Counted from the stretch's first letter, positions 8,418 to 17,891 are shown. The stretch: 62,827 bases of DNA from Rhizobium altiplani (GCF_001542405.1 NZ_LNCD01000058.1:48768-111594), one strand, 5' to 3'. The notes: generated from the letters alone by a model not told the origin. Numbers and translations are program-made.

Positions 8418-9464
8418 ATGCGCTTACTCATTCTCGGCACCGGTGGGATGGCAAACCAGCATGCCGTAAATTTCAAGGCGATCGACGGCGTTAGTGTCGT
8501 GGGCGGGGTGGACGTCGTGCCAGAACGGCTGGCGGTCTTTTGTTCGGAGCACAGCATCCCCCACCACTTCAGCTCGCTGGAGGAAGCCCTTGCCTGGGGC
8601 GAGTTTGATGCCGTTGCCAACGTCACGCCCGACCGTATCCACTACCCGACTACGCTTCAGGCGATTGCAGCGGGCAAACATGTCTTTTGCGAAAAACCGC
8701 TGGCGACCGATGCCATCAAGGCGATGGAAATGACCGATGCCATAGAGAAAGCGGGCAAGGTCGGCATGGTCAACTTCACCTATCGCAATTCGCCCGCCCT
8801 GCAGAAGGGCCGCCAGATGGTGCTGGCCGGTGAGATCGGCGAGGTCCGGCATGTCGAGGCATCCCACCTGCAGAGCTGGCTTGTCGGGCGTCATTGGGGC
8901 GACTGGAAAACCGAGAGCAAGTGGCTTTGGCGTCTCAGCAAGAAGCATGGGTCGAACGGCGCGCTCGGCGATATCGGCATCCATATCGTAGATTTTGCCT
9001 CCTACGGCTCGGGACTGGATGTCGCCCATGTCTTCGCGCGGCTGAAAACCTTCAACAAGGCGCCGGGCGACAAGATCGGCGAATATGATCTCGATGCGAA
9101 TGACAGCTTCACGATGAATGTCGACTTCACGAGCGGGGCGATCGGCACCATCCAGGCGACACGAACTGCCGCCGGCCAGATGGATCAACTGCGTCTCAGG
9201 GTCTATGGCGAGACGGGGTCGATCGAGATGATCTATGACACCGGAAAGTCAACGCTGCGCGCTTGCCTCAAAGAAGACGTTCACACCGCGACATGGCGTG
9301 ACGTTCCCTTCGAGCCGGTGGAGACCAACTACCAGCGGTTCGTGCAGGCCGTCCGGGCAGGCAAGACACAGGAACCTTCCTTCCGTCGCGCGGCAAATAT
9401 CCAAAAGGTGCTCGATAAGGCGCTTGCCTCGGATATCAGCCACGCAGACGAGGCATTGGTCTGA
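8418..9464 (+). CDS. Gfo/Idh/MocA-family NAD(P)-dependent sugar oxidoreductase
   Basis: A 348-residue cytoplasmic dehydrogenase. The Rossmann start MRLLILGTGGMANQHAVNF binds NAD(P), VFCEKPLA is the hallmark EKP motif with its catalytic Lys, and GALGDIGIHIVDFASYG is the D-x-x-x-H substrate region. The family oxidises sugar or inositol hydroxyls, often at C3. GGAGGA lies four bases before the chosen ATG; an ATG four codons earlier overlaps that site. It is divergent from the transporter operon with a common control region, and probably works with the TIM-barrel isomerase on sugars released by the mannosidase. Confidence 0.93.
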   Translation: MRLLILGTGGMANQHAVNFKAIDGVSVVGGVDVVPERLAVFCSEHSIPHHFSSLEEALAWGEFDAVANVTPDRIHYPTTLQAIAAGKHVFCEKPLATDAIKAMEMTDAIEKAGKVGMVNFTYRNSPALQKGRQMVLAGEIGEVRHVEASHLQSWLVGRHWGDWKTESKWLWRLSKKHGSNGALGDIGIHIVDFASYGSGLDVAHVFARLKTFNKAPGDKIGEYDLDANDSFTMNVDFTSGAIGTIQATRTAAGQMDQLRLRVYGETGSIEMIYDTGKSTLRACLKEDVHTATWRDVPFEPVETNYQRFVQAVRAGKTQEPSFRRAANIQKVLDKALASDISHADEALV

Positions 9465-9479
9465 GCCGGCACGCCGGTG

Positions 9480-10616
9480 TCAGGCGGAAACGGGCGGCAG
9501 CAAGGTGTTGAGAAAGGGTAGCAGTGCCGCCCCCAAGGCAACGCCGCCGCCACTGAAGCTTGCGGGTTTCATCGGCGAAATCCATGGCGTCAGGAAGGGC
9601 CGTTTGGATGTGTCACGGCGTTCGACGGAGAGCTGGTGAATCAGCGCCTCGATGGCGCCTCGCGGAAGGTCGCCGCCGATCATGATGGTGCTCGGCGCGA
9701 TAAAGCCTGCAATCGCAATGATCGGGTCGAGCAGGTGGCTTGCGGCGTCGCGGATCCACTGGGTCAACTGAGGGGAAGACGCCTCCTCGCCCGCGATAAG
9801 GCATTTGAACTCGTCATCACTGACGAGTGCGCGCAGGGCGCCAAAGCCGACCACAGTGTTCAGCTGGACATTGTCGGGGCCGGTCAGCATCTCGCCGATG
9901 CTGCCTGCGCGTCCATGCATGCCTGAATAAGGAACGCCGCGAACGAGGAACCCGGCCTGCACATCTTCGTCGATGATGATCATCGCCAGTCCACCTTCGG
10001 GGGCAGGCGCGCCAATGGTGCGCTCGGCAAGGAGGCTTGCCGTGCACTCATTTTCCACATGGCTGCGAACAACGATCGATGCCGCGTCGAGCTCATCGCT
10101 TTCTTGCGAAGTCCAATCATTTGACCCTATCCCCATGCCGATGATCGGCAGGCCGGCATGCCGACCCATCATGGTCTGCGTGGCTGACAGGATCGACGGA
10201 ACTCTTGCTGTCGGCACGAGCGGAAAATATTGGCGGTCACGGACCTGGCCGCTGAGATCGATAAGGACGGCTTCGCCTCTGCTTTGGCGGACCCTGACGC
10301 CGATTGAAAACGCGCCATCCGGGCGTAACGCAAATTCGGTGGCGGTTGCACCGCTGCCTGCGCCGCTTCGCCGGTGCGATGTCACCAGACCCTCGTCGCC
10401 GAGGCGGCGCAGAATATTGGTGATGCCCGGGCCTGTGAGCCCGGAGTGCTGGCCGAGCTCCATGCGGGTCAATGGACCGTGCCGGCGGATTGCCTCAAGG
10501 ATGACGCGGATATTTCTGTCTGCGATTTCTCCCGACCGCAAACCAATTGTTTTTCCCCGCGAAACGGCCGATTCATCTGGTTGGCGTCGTCGCGGCCCAG
10601 AACGAAGATACCGCAT
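9480..10616 (-). CDS. ROK-family transcriptional regulator, second copy
   Basis: A 378-residue protein with an N-terminal winged helix (TRMELGQHSGLTGPGITNIL, then RRLGDEGLVT) and a ROK-type sugar-binding domain with RVRQSRGEAVLIDLSG in place of the kinase DxGxT loop, so a sensor and not an enzyme. GGGGAAG stands six bases before the ATG. It converges on the oxidoreductase with only 15 bp between, and is divergent from the alpha-mannosidase, with the operator at 10688-10717 between them. It only distantly resembles the ROK gene at 3733-4971. Confidence 0.92.
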   Translation of the reverse strand: MRYLRSGPRRRQPDESAVSRGKTIGLRSGEIADRNIRVILEAIRRHGPLTRMELGQHSGLTGPGITNILRRLGDEGLVTSHRRSGAGSGATATEFALRPDGAFSIGVRVRQSRGEAVLIDLSGQVRDRQYFPLVPTARVPSILSATQTMMGRHAGLPIIGMGIGSNDWTSQESDELDAASIVVRSHVENECTASLLAERTIGAPAPEGGLAMIIIDEDVQAGFLVRGVPYSGMHGRAGSIGEMLTGPDNVQLNTVVGFGALRALVSDDEFKCLIAGEEASSPQLTQWIRDAASHLLDPIIAIAGFIAPSTIMIGGDLPRGAIEALIHQLSVERRDTSKRPFLTPWISPMKPASFSGGGVALGAALLPFLNTLLPPVSA

Positions 10617-10687
10617 AACTGTCTTCCCCAAGCACCTGAATGCTTGTGTATCACAAGGAAAACTCTCGCAACTTATTTCTTGTGCGC

Positions 10688-10717
10688 TTGACGGGAAAAC
10701 AAAGTTACTTAATCTAA
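10688..10717 (+). promoter_or_regulatory. Promoter with ROK-type operator for the alpha-mannosidase
   Basis: TTGACG (10688-10693), 16 bases, TAATCT (10710-10715), with CAAAGTTACTTAATCTAA (10700-10717) across the -10. The reverse complement differs from the site at 8224-8241 by a single base, and the orientation relative to the promoter is the same. This would make the mannosidase and the transporter operon one regulon. Confidence 0.7.
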
Positions 10718-10828
10718 GCGCTGCAACGCGCCCCGGTTGGAGGAGACGGGACGCGGATGCCAGCGGCCCAATCGCGCGACCACATGTTCTCCCCGCCCAC
10801 CATTGCTTCTTTTCCGATAGGACCCGCC

Positions 10829-13800
10829 ATGTCTCTCACGATTGCCCAACGCCTTGATCGTCTGAAGGTCCGTACAGCCGAGCTAGCCCACTGGCGCGAC
10901 AGGCAAAGCGTCCTGATCGACGGCTGGACCTTTGAGGGCGAGCCGATTGCTCATCATCAGGATTGGCCACACCGCAGGGGGACGGTTCATTTCGCGACAT
11001 CGGTGAGCGCGCCGCGCGACTGGCCAATCGACGAGATCCGCCTGCAGCTCGATCTCGGTGGTGAGAGCTTGATCACGTTGCATTATTCTGGCGGCCAGAC
11101 CGAGACGTTCGGGCTCGATCCCTATCATCAGGAGTTCCCGATCAAAGGCAGGGAGTTTTCGATTACCACGGAGAGCGTCGCGCGCTTTCCCTTTGGAGAG
11201 CCGAACCGGGCACCGCGGCTCAATAAGGCGCGGCTGATCTGGCTGGATGAGCCGGTCCACAAGCTTCACCTTCTATTGCGGCAAATCGGCGAGGCCGCAG
11301 ACGCACTCGAAACCCACGAGGTGGTGCCGCACATGATTGATGCGGCCGAACGGGCGCTTGGCAGCCTCGACTGGCCTTCGGACACATCATCCTATATTTC
11401 GCGCACATCCGATGCGGTCATGCAGCAGAAGATCTGGGAACTGCCGGAGCTTCGGGCAAATCCGGCCGGTTTGAGTGAGGCGCAGAGCGCTTTGGCAGCC
11501 ACGGCTTTCGATGCGCTGATTGTCCGACTGAAGGAGCTTCAGACACGTTTTCCGCCGAACGGCGAATTGCTGCTGACCGGCCATGCTCATATAGACCTCG
11601 CCTGGCTTTGGCCCTACGGCGAGACGCGTCGGAAGATGCGACGCACTTTCAATACCGCGCTTTCGCTGATGGAGCGGTCGGACGACTTCCGGTTCAATCA
11701 ATCGACTGCTCACTATTACGCGCAGATGGAGGAAGATGATCCCGAGCTTCTCGAGCGCATCAAGAAGAAGGTCGCCGAGGGCAAGTGGGAAACTGTTGGC
11801 GGCATGTGGGTCGAACCCGACACCAACATGCCAACCGGCGAAAGCCTTGCACGGCAGGTGCTTTATGGGCAGCGCTATTTCGAGAAGCAATTCGGCTTGC
11901 GCCACACTGTCTGCTGGCTGCCAGATTGCTTCGGCTTTTCGGGGGCATTGCCACAGATCTTGCGGCTTGGAGGTATCGACAGCTTCTTCACGATCAAGGT
12001 GAACTGGAGCGAGACCAATCATATTCCGTCTGATCTCTTCTGGTGGAAGGGGCTGGATGGAAGCAAGGTACTGACCCATACCTTCGACAACCCCATGCAG
12101 GGCTATAATGGTTTCGTGCAGCCGGACTGCTTCGTGCCGACGTGGAAGAATTTCCGCGGCAAGACGCAGCACGACACGTCTCTGCTGGCGGTCGGCTACG
12201 GCGATGGCGGTGGCGGTGTTACCCCGGAGATGGTCGAACGCGAAGTGCAACTGCGTGACTTCCCTGCAATCCCCACGGCACGCTGGGGCACGGTGAAGGG
12301 CTATTACGAAATGACGCACCGGGTTGCGGCAAGTAAGGACCTTCCGGTCTGGGATGGGGAAATCTACCTCGAGCTCCACCGCGCCACGCTGACATCGCAA
12401 AGCGGCGTCAAGCGCAAGCACCGCCAAGCAGAACGGGCGCTGATAACAGCAGAGACACTCGCCTCACTCGCTCATCTTTTGGGCGCCGACCGACCTCAAA
12501 GCCTCGAGCCGGATTGGCGCGTCGTCCTGAAGAACGAGTTTCATGACATCCTGCCAGGCTCGAGCATACGCGAGGTCTATATCGATGCCGAACAAGAGCT
12601 CGACGGGGTTATACACAATGCCAGGCTGGAGCAAGCCAAGGCTCTCAAGTCGCTGTCGGCCAATCTTCCGGCAGGTGGAGTGTCGGACGCGTTGATTGCG
12701 GTTAACCCATCACTTGCGCCGCGGCCACTTGCTGCAAAGCTCTCCGACGGAACGGTCTTGTCATGCGCCGATCCCGTCGCGCCTCTTTCCGTCGCAGTTT
12801 TTGATCGCAAGACACTCAGGCCCGCCGGCATGTTGAAATCCACCGCACACAGCCTCGAAAACGAGTATCTGTCGGTCGTCATCGGCAAGGATGGAGCCGT
12901 TTCAAGCCTCGTCCACAAGCCATCGGGAAGGGAAGCGATCGATGGCACGGCAAATCAGCTATGGGTCTATCCGGCCGACAAGCCTCGCAATTGGGATGCC
13001 TGGGACGTTGACGCCGACTATGCCGAAAAGGCTGTCCGCCTCGATAAGCCTGAGAGCATTACGCTTGTCGAACAGGGACCGCACCGTGCCGCGATCCGTG
13101 TCGCCTACCGGTACCGAAACTCAACGGTCACTCAGCTCTATGTGCTGACGGCCAATGCACGCCGGCTCGACGTCGAGATGACGATCGACTGGCATGACCG
13201 GCGTACGCTTTTGAGAACGCTGAACCCGGTCGCTGTGGCCTCACGCACCGCCACCTTCGAGTGCGCTTACGGGGTCGTCGAGAGGCAAACGCATACGAAC
13301 ACGTCTTGGGAACAGGCGATGTTCGAGGCTGCCGCGCATCGTTTTGTCGATCTGAGCGAACCGGGCTTTGGCGTCGCTTTGCTCAACAACGCCAAATACG
13401 GACACAGCGCGCGCGGCAATGTCCTCGGCATGAGCCTGGTGCGCTCACCGATCTATCCCGATCCACTTGCCGACGAAGGCGAACAAAGCTTCACCTATGC
13501 ACTGATGCCGCATGAGGGCGCATGGCATGAGGGAGGCGTTTTGCAAGAGGCGATCGATCTCAATCAGCCACTCGTTACCATCGAGGCAAGCGGTCTCTCG
13601 GTGGGCACACTATCGCCTCTCGGCGTGGAGGGCATACCGGTCGCCCTCTCGGGACTGAAGCCGACCGAGGAGGGAAAGGGTCTGATCCTGCGGATTTACG
13701 AACCCGCAGGCCGCCGCGGCCCCCTGTCACTGACATTGCCATCGGGATGGCAGGCATCAGGAGCGTTGAACATCCTCGAAGAGCCGATTGAACGTGTTGG

Positions 13801-13855
13801 ACCTGCAGATATCATGCCTTTTGAAATCCGGACCTGGCGGTTGCAGCCACGCTAG
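10829..13855 (+). CDS. Alpha-mannosidase, glycoside hydrolase family 38
   Basis: A 1008-residue cytoplasmic enzyme (no signal peptide) that removes alpha-linked mannose from glycans or mannosides. Zn-site motif GHAHIDLAWLW is near residue 250 and the nucleophile Asp is in WLPDCFGFSGALPQ near 365; KNEFHDILPGSS follows, then the middle helical and C-terminal beta domains. About 1000 residues is normal for bacterial GH38. The start MSLTIAQRLDRL has GATAGGA seven bases upstream; the frame is open further 5' but has no better site. Its promoter copies that of the transporter operon, so imported mannosides are the likely substrates. Confidence 0.95.
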   Translation: MSLTIAQRLDRLKVRTAELAHWRDRQSVLIDGWTFEGEPIAHHQDWPHRRGTVHFATSVSAPRDWPIDEIRLQLDLGGESLITLHYSGGQTETFGLDPYHQEFPIKGREFSITTESVARFPFGEPNRAPRLNKARLIWLDEPVHKLHLLLRQIGEAADALETHEVVPHMIDAAERALGSLDWPSDTSSYISRTSDAVMQQKIWELPELRANPAGLSEAQSALAATAFDALIVRLKELQTRFPPNGELLLTGHAHIDLAWLWPYGETRRKMRRTFNTALSLMERSDDFRFNQSTAHYYAQMEEDDPELLERIKKKVAEGKWETVGGMWVEPDTNMPTGESLARQVLYGQRYFEKQFGLRHTVCWLPDCFGFSGALPQILRLGGIDSFFTIKVNWSETNHIPSDLFWWKGLDGSKVLTHTFDNPMQGYNGFVQPDCFVPTWKNFRGKTQHDTSLLAVGYGDGGGGVTPEMVEREVQLRDFPAIPTARWGTVKGYYEMTHRVAASKDLPVWDGEIYLELHRATLTSQSGVKRKHRQAERALITAETLASLAHLLGADRPQSLEPDWRVVLKNEFHDILPGSSIREVYIDAEQELDGVIHNARLEQAKALKSLSANLPAGGVSDALIAVNPSLAPRPLAAKLSDGTVLSCADPVAPLSVAVFDRKTLRPAGMLKSTAHSLENEYLSVVIGKDGAVSSLVHKPSGREAIDGTANQLWVYPADKPRNWDAWDVDADYAEKAVRLDKPESITLVEQGPHRAAIRVAYRYRNSTVTQLYVLTANARRLDVEMTIDWHDRRTLLRTLNPVAVASRTATFECAYGVVERQTHTNTSWEQAMFEAAAHRFVDLSEPGFGVALLNNAKYGHSARGNVLGMSLVRSPIYPDPLADEGEQSFTYALMPHEGAWHEGGVLQEAIDLNQPLVTIEASGLSVGTLSPLGVEGIPVALSGLKPTEEGKGLILRIYEPAGRRGPLSLTLPSGWQASGALNILEEPIERVGPADIMPFEIRTWRLQPR

Positions 13856-14208
13856 CAGCAGCCGGGTCGGGGTCGGCAATGTCATGTCTGGCTTTGTTTA
13901 TATAGGCCCCGCCTGATTGCAGCGGTCGGCTAAATGACGGTCGCTGGCTGGACCTGATGACTGGCACTCGGTCACGCTTTTCCGCACCGGGGCTAACCGT
14001 CGCCCGCAGCGCCTTTCGAGGCCTCAACCCAGAAGGCGTCCACTGATGGAGCAAGCGTGAGGCCCCCAACGCCGCACGCAATCTGCATGCAACATCAGAA
14101 CGACACGAAACCGATCACGTCGCCACACGAAATAGTGAGCATATTATTAGTTCACTTACGGTTCATCTGTGGCCACTTAGTCTTCGGTCGTTAAACGAGG
14201 AGTCGTAA
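13856..14208. other. Intergenic, 353 bases, nothing recognised
   Basis: No coding frame with a ribosome site, no transposon ends. The last 100 bases are AT-richer (GTGAGCATATTATTAGTTCAC includes a GTGA...TCAC dyad) and likely hold the promoter of the small exported protein. Confidence 0.4.
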
Positions 14209-14493
14209 ATGAAGAAACTACTGATCATGGCAATGGCCGCCACTGTGATTGCCGCGCCTATGGCGCAGGCAAAGCAGCCACATCATCGTCCGCCACCACC
14301 CCCACCCCATCATTCCAAGAATTATCCGAATGGTTGGGGACCGCATCGCAGCCCTGACAGGCATGGTTACTACCACGGATATCGTGGCTACCACGACCAC
14401 CGGCCTGGCTATCGCCGTGGACCAGATGGTTTCTGGTATCCAGCGGCGGCTTTCGCCCTTGGTGCCATTCTCGGCGGCGCGCTCGCCCACTGA
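14209..14493 (+). CDS. Small exported His/Pro/Gly/Tyr-rich protein
   Basis: A 94-residue precursor: signal peptide [21 protein letters not shown], then a low-complexity stretch ([29 protein letters not shown]), the short [16 protein letters not shown] hydrophobic end, typical of small periplasmic or outer-membrane-associated rhizobial proteins. The many His residues could bind metal, but no catalytic motif is visible. CGAGGAG lies about 7 bases upstream of the ATG. It stands alone, without an operon. Confidence 0.75.
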   Translation: MKKLLIMAMAATVIAAPMAQAKQPHHRPPPPPPHHSKNYPNGWGPHRSPDRHGYYHGYRGYHDHRPGYRRGPDGFWYPAAAFALGAILGGALAH

Positions 14494-14937
14494 GCATTTT
14501 GAGGTCGGCTCACCGCTTTCCGGCGGCCGGCATCTCCCGCAGCGCCGAAATGCCTACACTCATTGGAATTCTCCAACTTCTCTTTTGAAGGCAGGTGCAT
14601 TTGTCACCATCGACGTGTACGCGATCGACGGAGGCTTCCTGATTTGTTGAGCGCGGCCTGCGTTCATGTCGCTGTAACGGCGCTCCGAGGTTCCGCAAAA
14701 TCTGCGGGCCTCGGGTAGCATGGTGGACGACCATCTCGGTCAGGATCCTCTTCGCATATAGACATAGCATCGAGCCGTTCTTATTGCGCATGTTCCAGGC
14801 AGCGCTGTAGCATCGGACGTGTATCATGCCCGACGTCGCCAACTCCCCCACAATTGGCGGCTCCATAAATTTTCATCGGCCAAGGTGCTGAAAATACGAA
14901 TCCAATTCGTGCCCGTAGCCGCGACATTGTGTACTTT
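14494..14937. other. Intergenic, 444 bases, with one hairpin
   Basis: Contains a hairpin at 14685-14714 (CCGAGG tt CCGC, 7-nt loop, GCGG g CCTCGG) without a following T-run, so not a clear terminator. No credible gene. Confidence 0.4.
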
Positions 14938-14954
14938 GCCTCCTTGAAGGAGGC
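14938..14954. promoter_or_regulatory. Palindrome, probable operator of the Xre-RES module
   Basis: GCCTCCTT-G-AAGGAGGC, a perfect 8-bp inverted repeat with one central base, 44 bp upstream of the antitoxin start. Antitoxins of this family bind such palindromes to control their own operon. Confidence 0.5.
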
Positions 14955-14997
14955 TGAGGTATGTCATATATTTTGTACAGAGAATGTGGCATCCAGT

Positions 14998-15402
14998 ATG
15001 GCAAGGAAGACGATGGGACAGGCTCTGAAGCGATCCCCTCAAAATGAACCCTTAATTCTGTCCTACATGGACAGGTCCGGAAAGATTGGCATTGCGCAGG
15101 TTGCAGACGGGTTTGGGATGTCCAGGGGCCAGCTTGCCGAAACAGCCGGATTATCCCGCGAGACGCTCTACAGAGCAGAGCGAAGCAGAGCAGCAAAAGC
15201 ACAGGCGCGCCTACGAGAAATGCTCGAAATCATCAGCCGGGTAAGTGACTGGGCAGGTGGCAAAGAACAAGCCATGGCATGGTACCGTGCTCAGCCGCTT
15301 CCGGCGTTTGGTGGAAGAACAGCAGAAGCGCTCGTCAAGGACGGCAAGGCCGGGGCGGTCAGGGACTATCTCGATCACATGGCGGTTGGTGGCTTTGCGT
15401 GA
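14998..15402 (+). CDS. Antitoxin, Xre/MbcA/ParS family (partner of RES toxin)
   Basis: A 134-residue DNA-binding antitoxin. The N-terminal part (MGQALKRSPQN, then VADGFGMSRGQLAETAGLSR) is a degenerate Xre helix-turn-helix; the C-terminal toxin-binding DUF2384 part (MAWYRAQPLPAFGGRTAEAL, then VRDYLDHMAVGGFA) is very characteristic. Its stop codon overlaps the toxin GTG by three bases. The ATG at 14998 or the one five codons later (with GGAAG upstream) may be the true start. It should neutralise the RES enzyme and repress the operon from the palindrome upstream. Confidence 0.9.
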   Translation: MARKTMGQALKRSPQNEPLILSYMDRSGKIGIAQVADGFGMSRGQLAETAGLSRETLYRAERSRAAKAQARLREMLEIISRVSDWAGGKEQAMAWYRAQPLPAFGGRTAEALVKDGKAGAVRDYLDHMAVGGFA

Positions 15403-15917
15403 GGTTTACCTCAACCTGCTACCGAGCCCATGATCCCCGCTGGTCTTTCAAACCGACGTCCGGTGACGGTGCGGCGATCCGTGGCGCTCGCTTCAATCCC
15501 CGGGGCGTACCGGCGCTCTATCTCGGATTGAGCATCTTAACGGCCATAAAAGAGGCCAACCAGGGTTTCGCTCACCGTATCGACCCCTGTGTATTGTGTT
15601 CTTATGAAATCGACTGCGAGGATATAGCCGATCTCTCCGCCGATGAGGGCCGGAGGGAATTCTCGGTGACGCTGGAGGATATGAGCTGCGCCTGGGCGAC
15701 CGCGCTTGCGAATGGCAACCGGCCGTCCTCTTGGTCAATCTACGACCGGCTTACGGCCAAGGGTATCGCCGGCGTTGTTGTCCCGAGTTTTGCGCCCGGC
15801 ACGGACCCATCAGACCGCAATCTGGTGCTCTGGGACTGGGGTCCGAACTTGCCCCATCGGGTAGAGGTTTTCGACCCCAGCGGGCGGCTGCCAAGAGACC
15901 AACTGTCTTGGCTCTGA
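15399..15917 (+). CDS. RES-domain toxin (NAD+ phosphorylase type)
   Basis: A 172-residue toxin of the RES family, known to degrade NAD+. The name-giving residues are visible: Arg in RGARFNPRG, Glu in LTAIKEA, Ser in VVVPSFAPG; YRAHDPRWSF starts the domain. The GTG start overlaps the antitoxin stop (GTGA), giving coupled translation. The module seems intact. Confidence 0.9.
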   Translation: MRFTSTCYRAHDPRWSFKPTSGDGAAIRGARFNPRGVPALYLGLSILTAIKEANQGFAHRIDPCVLCSYEIDCEDIADLSADEGRREFSVTLEDMSCAWATALANGNRPSSWSIYDRLTAKGIAGVVVPSFAPGTDPSDRNLVLWDWGPNLPHRVEVFDPSGRLPRDQLSWL

Positions 15918-16212
15918 TGGCGATCCTGATGCTTACCTGTCCCTGTCCTGCACCAAGCCTCGTCGCAACAGGCCAAGGGGTCAGACGTCACCGAACTTGT
16001 AGGCGCCTGGCTCCCATTGCCACACGTATCACCATTGCAATTTACAAATCGGTCTTAGTGCGAGTAATGCGAAGCGGGAGCGCCGCGGATTGGCTCATTG
16101 GCCTTGCAAGGCGGGCGTCTCACCGATACTTCGCCTAACAAGCGCGTACGCACAACTCAACGCGCAGCGGCACTTTCCCAAATAAATCTGAACGATCTCT
16201 GAAAGAAAGCTC

Positions 16213-16434
16213 ATGGAAACCGAAACAGTTACGATCGAAAGCCGGAATGACTTCGCGCAATGGGCAATCGAGCGGGCACGGGCAATCGTCGCCGAGCAAG
16301 GTGGAAACTTGGCGATTGCAGCACGCGATATGGATGAACCGGCAATCGCTGCGACCGGAAACGCACTCGGAGCCGCCATTGCAGAGGCTCTCCTTGAAGT
16401 CTTCGACGTTCTGGTGCCAAACGACGACGAATAG
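16213..16434 (+). CDS. Small acidic protein of unknown function
   Basis: A 73-residue, Ala/Glu-rich helical protein (FAQWAIERARAIVAEQGG, then ALGAAIAEALLEVFDVLVPN), no Cys, no signal peptide. GAAAGAAAG lies four bases before the ATG. The composition and helix pattern look coding. The 295 bases upstream hold nothing I recognise. Function unknown. Confidence 0.5.
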   Translation: METETVTIESRNDFAQWAIERARAIVAEQGGNLAIAARDMDEPAIAATGNALGAAIAEALLEVFDVLVPNDDE

Positions 16435-16479
16435 GCTCAGCTGGGGGCCTCGTCCTTTGCCCCACCTAAAGGCTGAGCC
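16434..16479 (+). terminator. Hairpin overlapping the stop of the small acidic protein
   Basis: GGCTCAGC (16434-16441) pairs with GCTGAGCC (16472-16479), and inside it TGGGG pairs with CCCCA. There is no T-run, so it may be a transcript-end stabiliser or a weak terminator. The next 280 bases show no gene. Confidence 0.35.
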
Positions 16480-16758
16480 GACCTCTTCGAAGGGATGCGC
16501 CAAACTTTCCCGTCAAAGTGGTATTATGCTATGTACTCTAGCTCTTCTGTGAGCAGGGTTTATCGGCGCCAAGGCCCGACGGACCCCGGTTGGCCCTTGT
16601 CCGCCTCTGTCTACAGCCAGGCCGCGACATTTGCCGCGGCCTCGGCATTCCGGAAAGCAGGCCGTCAACTCATGAACGAGCAGCATCTTTAGACGCACCG
16701 AAGATTAAGTGATCGCCAGGCGGCGCGGCGGTAAAGTTAGCTGCCTTTGGCGACGGCC

Positions 16759-17258
16759 CTACTGCGCGGTGGCGTTCCAAAGATCATGCACCATCTTGCG
16801 GAGCATGAGGGCCTCGGCCCAGCGGTCGGTCGTGTCGTTACCATCCCTTCCGGTTATCGCGTAAGGCTTCGGTCCCAGCTCACAGGTAAAGACCAGTTTG
16901 GCGTCTTCCGAAGCGCGCGCACGCCACGCGCGAAAACCGTACTCCCACCAACCCAGGAAGAGATCGACCCACGGACGATGGTGCGGGAAGGAGATCTCGA
17001 TCTGCACCTGTTCACGCGAGGCGACACGGCCGTGGAAGGCGTGCGCATTGGCAAGTATGCGCCGGATGGATACATCGTCTTCCTTCGTAACCGGAAAGGC
17101 GAACTCGCGAGCGACGAGGAAGTGCGAGAGGTCGGCAAGGAGTGGCAGATCCGGTCGCCGATCGAGAAGGTCGAGCGTGAAGTACAAGTCCGTCGTCATC
17201 CGGTCGCGATGGGTTTCGATGAAAACGGGAATCCCGGCGTCCTGCGCAAGCCGCCGGC
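16759..17258 (-). pseudogene. mocC: C-terminal half of a TIM-barrel isomerase (mocC-like), 5' truncated
   Basis: The frame reads RRLAQDAGIPVFIETHRDRM, then TDLYFTLDLLDRRPDLPLLADLSHFL to the end ELGPKPYAITG...DRWAEALML: the second half of an AP-endonuclease-2/xylose-isomerase-like enzyme such as MocC of rhizopine catabolism. The first ~130 residues and any start are absent; in their place is the first part of the ferredoxin reductase gene in another frame. An ATG inside could give a 146-residue product but not a whole barrel. Identification with mocC rests on mocD and mocE upstream. Confidence 0.75.
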
Positions 17259-17259
17259 G

Positions 17260-17840
17260 CCCTCCTCGACGTGGCGGGCGTGCAGGCTTTGTGCAAATCG
17301 CGCCGGCACAGCGCGACCGAGCGGCCTTGATGCAGCCTCGATAATGTTGACAGCAACCCCCTTGCCGCGCAGCACCGCTGCAAGCTCCATGCCGATCAGT
17401 CCGCCACCAATGATGGCGACGGTTCTGGCGCTCTCCACACGTGAGAAGATCGTGGACGCGTCCGAGAAAGTCCGGAAATCAAGGGCCCGTTCCGCGCCGG
17501 GACAGCACAACTGCCTGGGGCGCGCGCCCGTTGCAAGAAGCAATTTGTCATAAGCCAGCGCCTGTCCATCGCTCAAAACGACGCGCCGCTCGTGCGGATC
17601 AATCCGAGACACCGATCTGCCGGGAAAATACTCGATGCCGGCAGCGTCCAGTGCCTCGGCGGTGCAGATCGCCTTCATCTGCACCGCCCCGTCCAGTGGT
17701 TTGGAGAGAGGCGGTCGTTCATAAGGCATGTTCGGCTCGGTGCCGACCATTGCAATGGCTCCGCCGTATTCAGCCTCCCGCAAGGCAAAGGCTGCGCGCG
17801 TGCCGGCTTCTCCGGCGCCGATAATGACGATCCCGCTCAT
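17260..17840 (-). pseudogene. mocF: Ferredoxin reductase (mocF-like), 3' truncated
   Basis: The first ~190 residues of a FAD/NAD(P) ferredoxin reductase of the rubredoxin/putidaredoxin-reductase type: FAD loop GIVIIGAGEAGTRAAFALRE, MPYERPPLSK, LLLATGARPR, and the NAD loop VAIIGGGLIGMELAAVL. After HARHVEEGA the homology stops; translation runs on for about 18 unrelated residues. A normal enzyme is about 400 residues, so the second NAD and C-terminal domains are lost. The ATG has a GGGGAGA site. It would have passed electrons to the Rieske protein upstream. Confidence 0.82.
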
Positions 17841-17891
17841 GCATTCTCCCCTTGAAAAGTGGCCGGCGCATGAAAGCGCCGGTCGGAAGGA

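Noticed and set aside
9464..9480. CCGGC-AC-GCCGG dyad between the converging oxidoreductase and ROK genes as a terminator
   Set aside because: Five-bp arms with a two-base loop and no T-run; too weak to call.
11387..12427. 346-codon frame antisense to the alpha-mannosidase
   Set aside because: Mirror frame of a well-supported GH38 gene.
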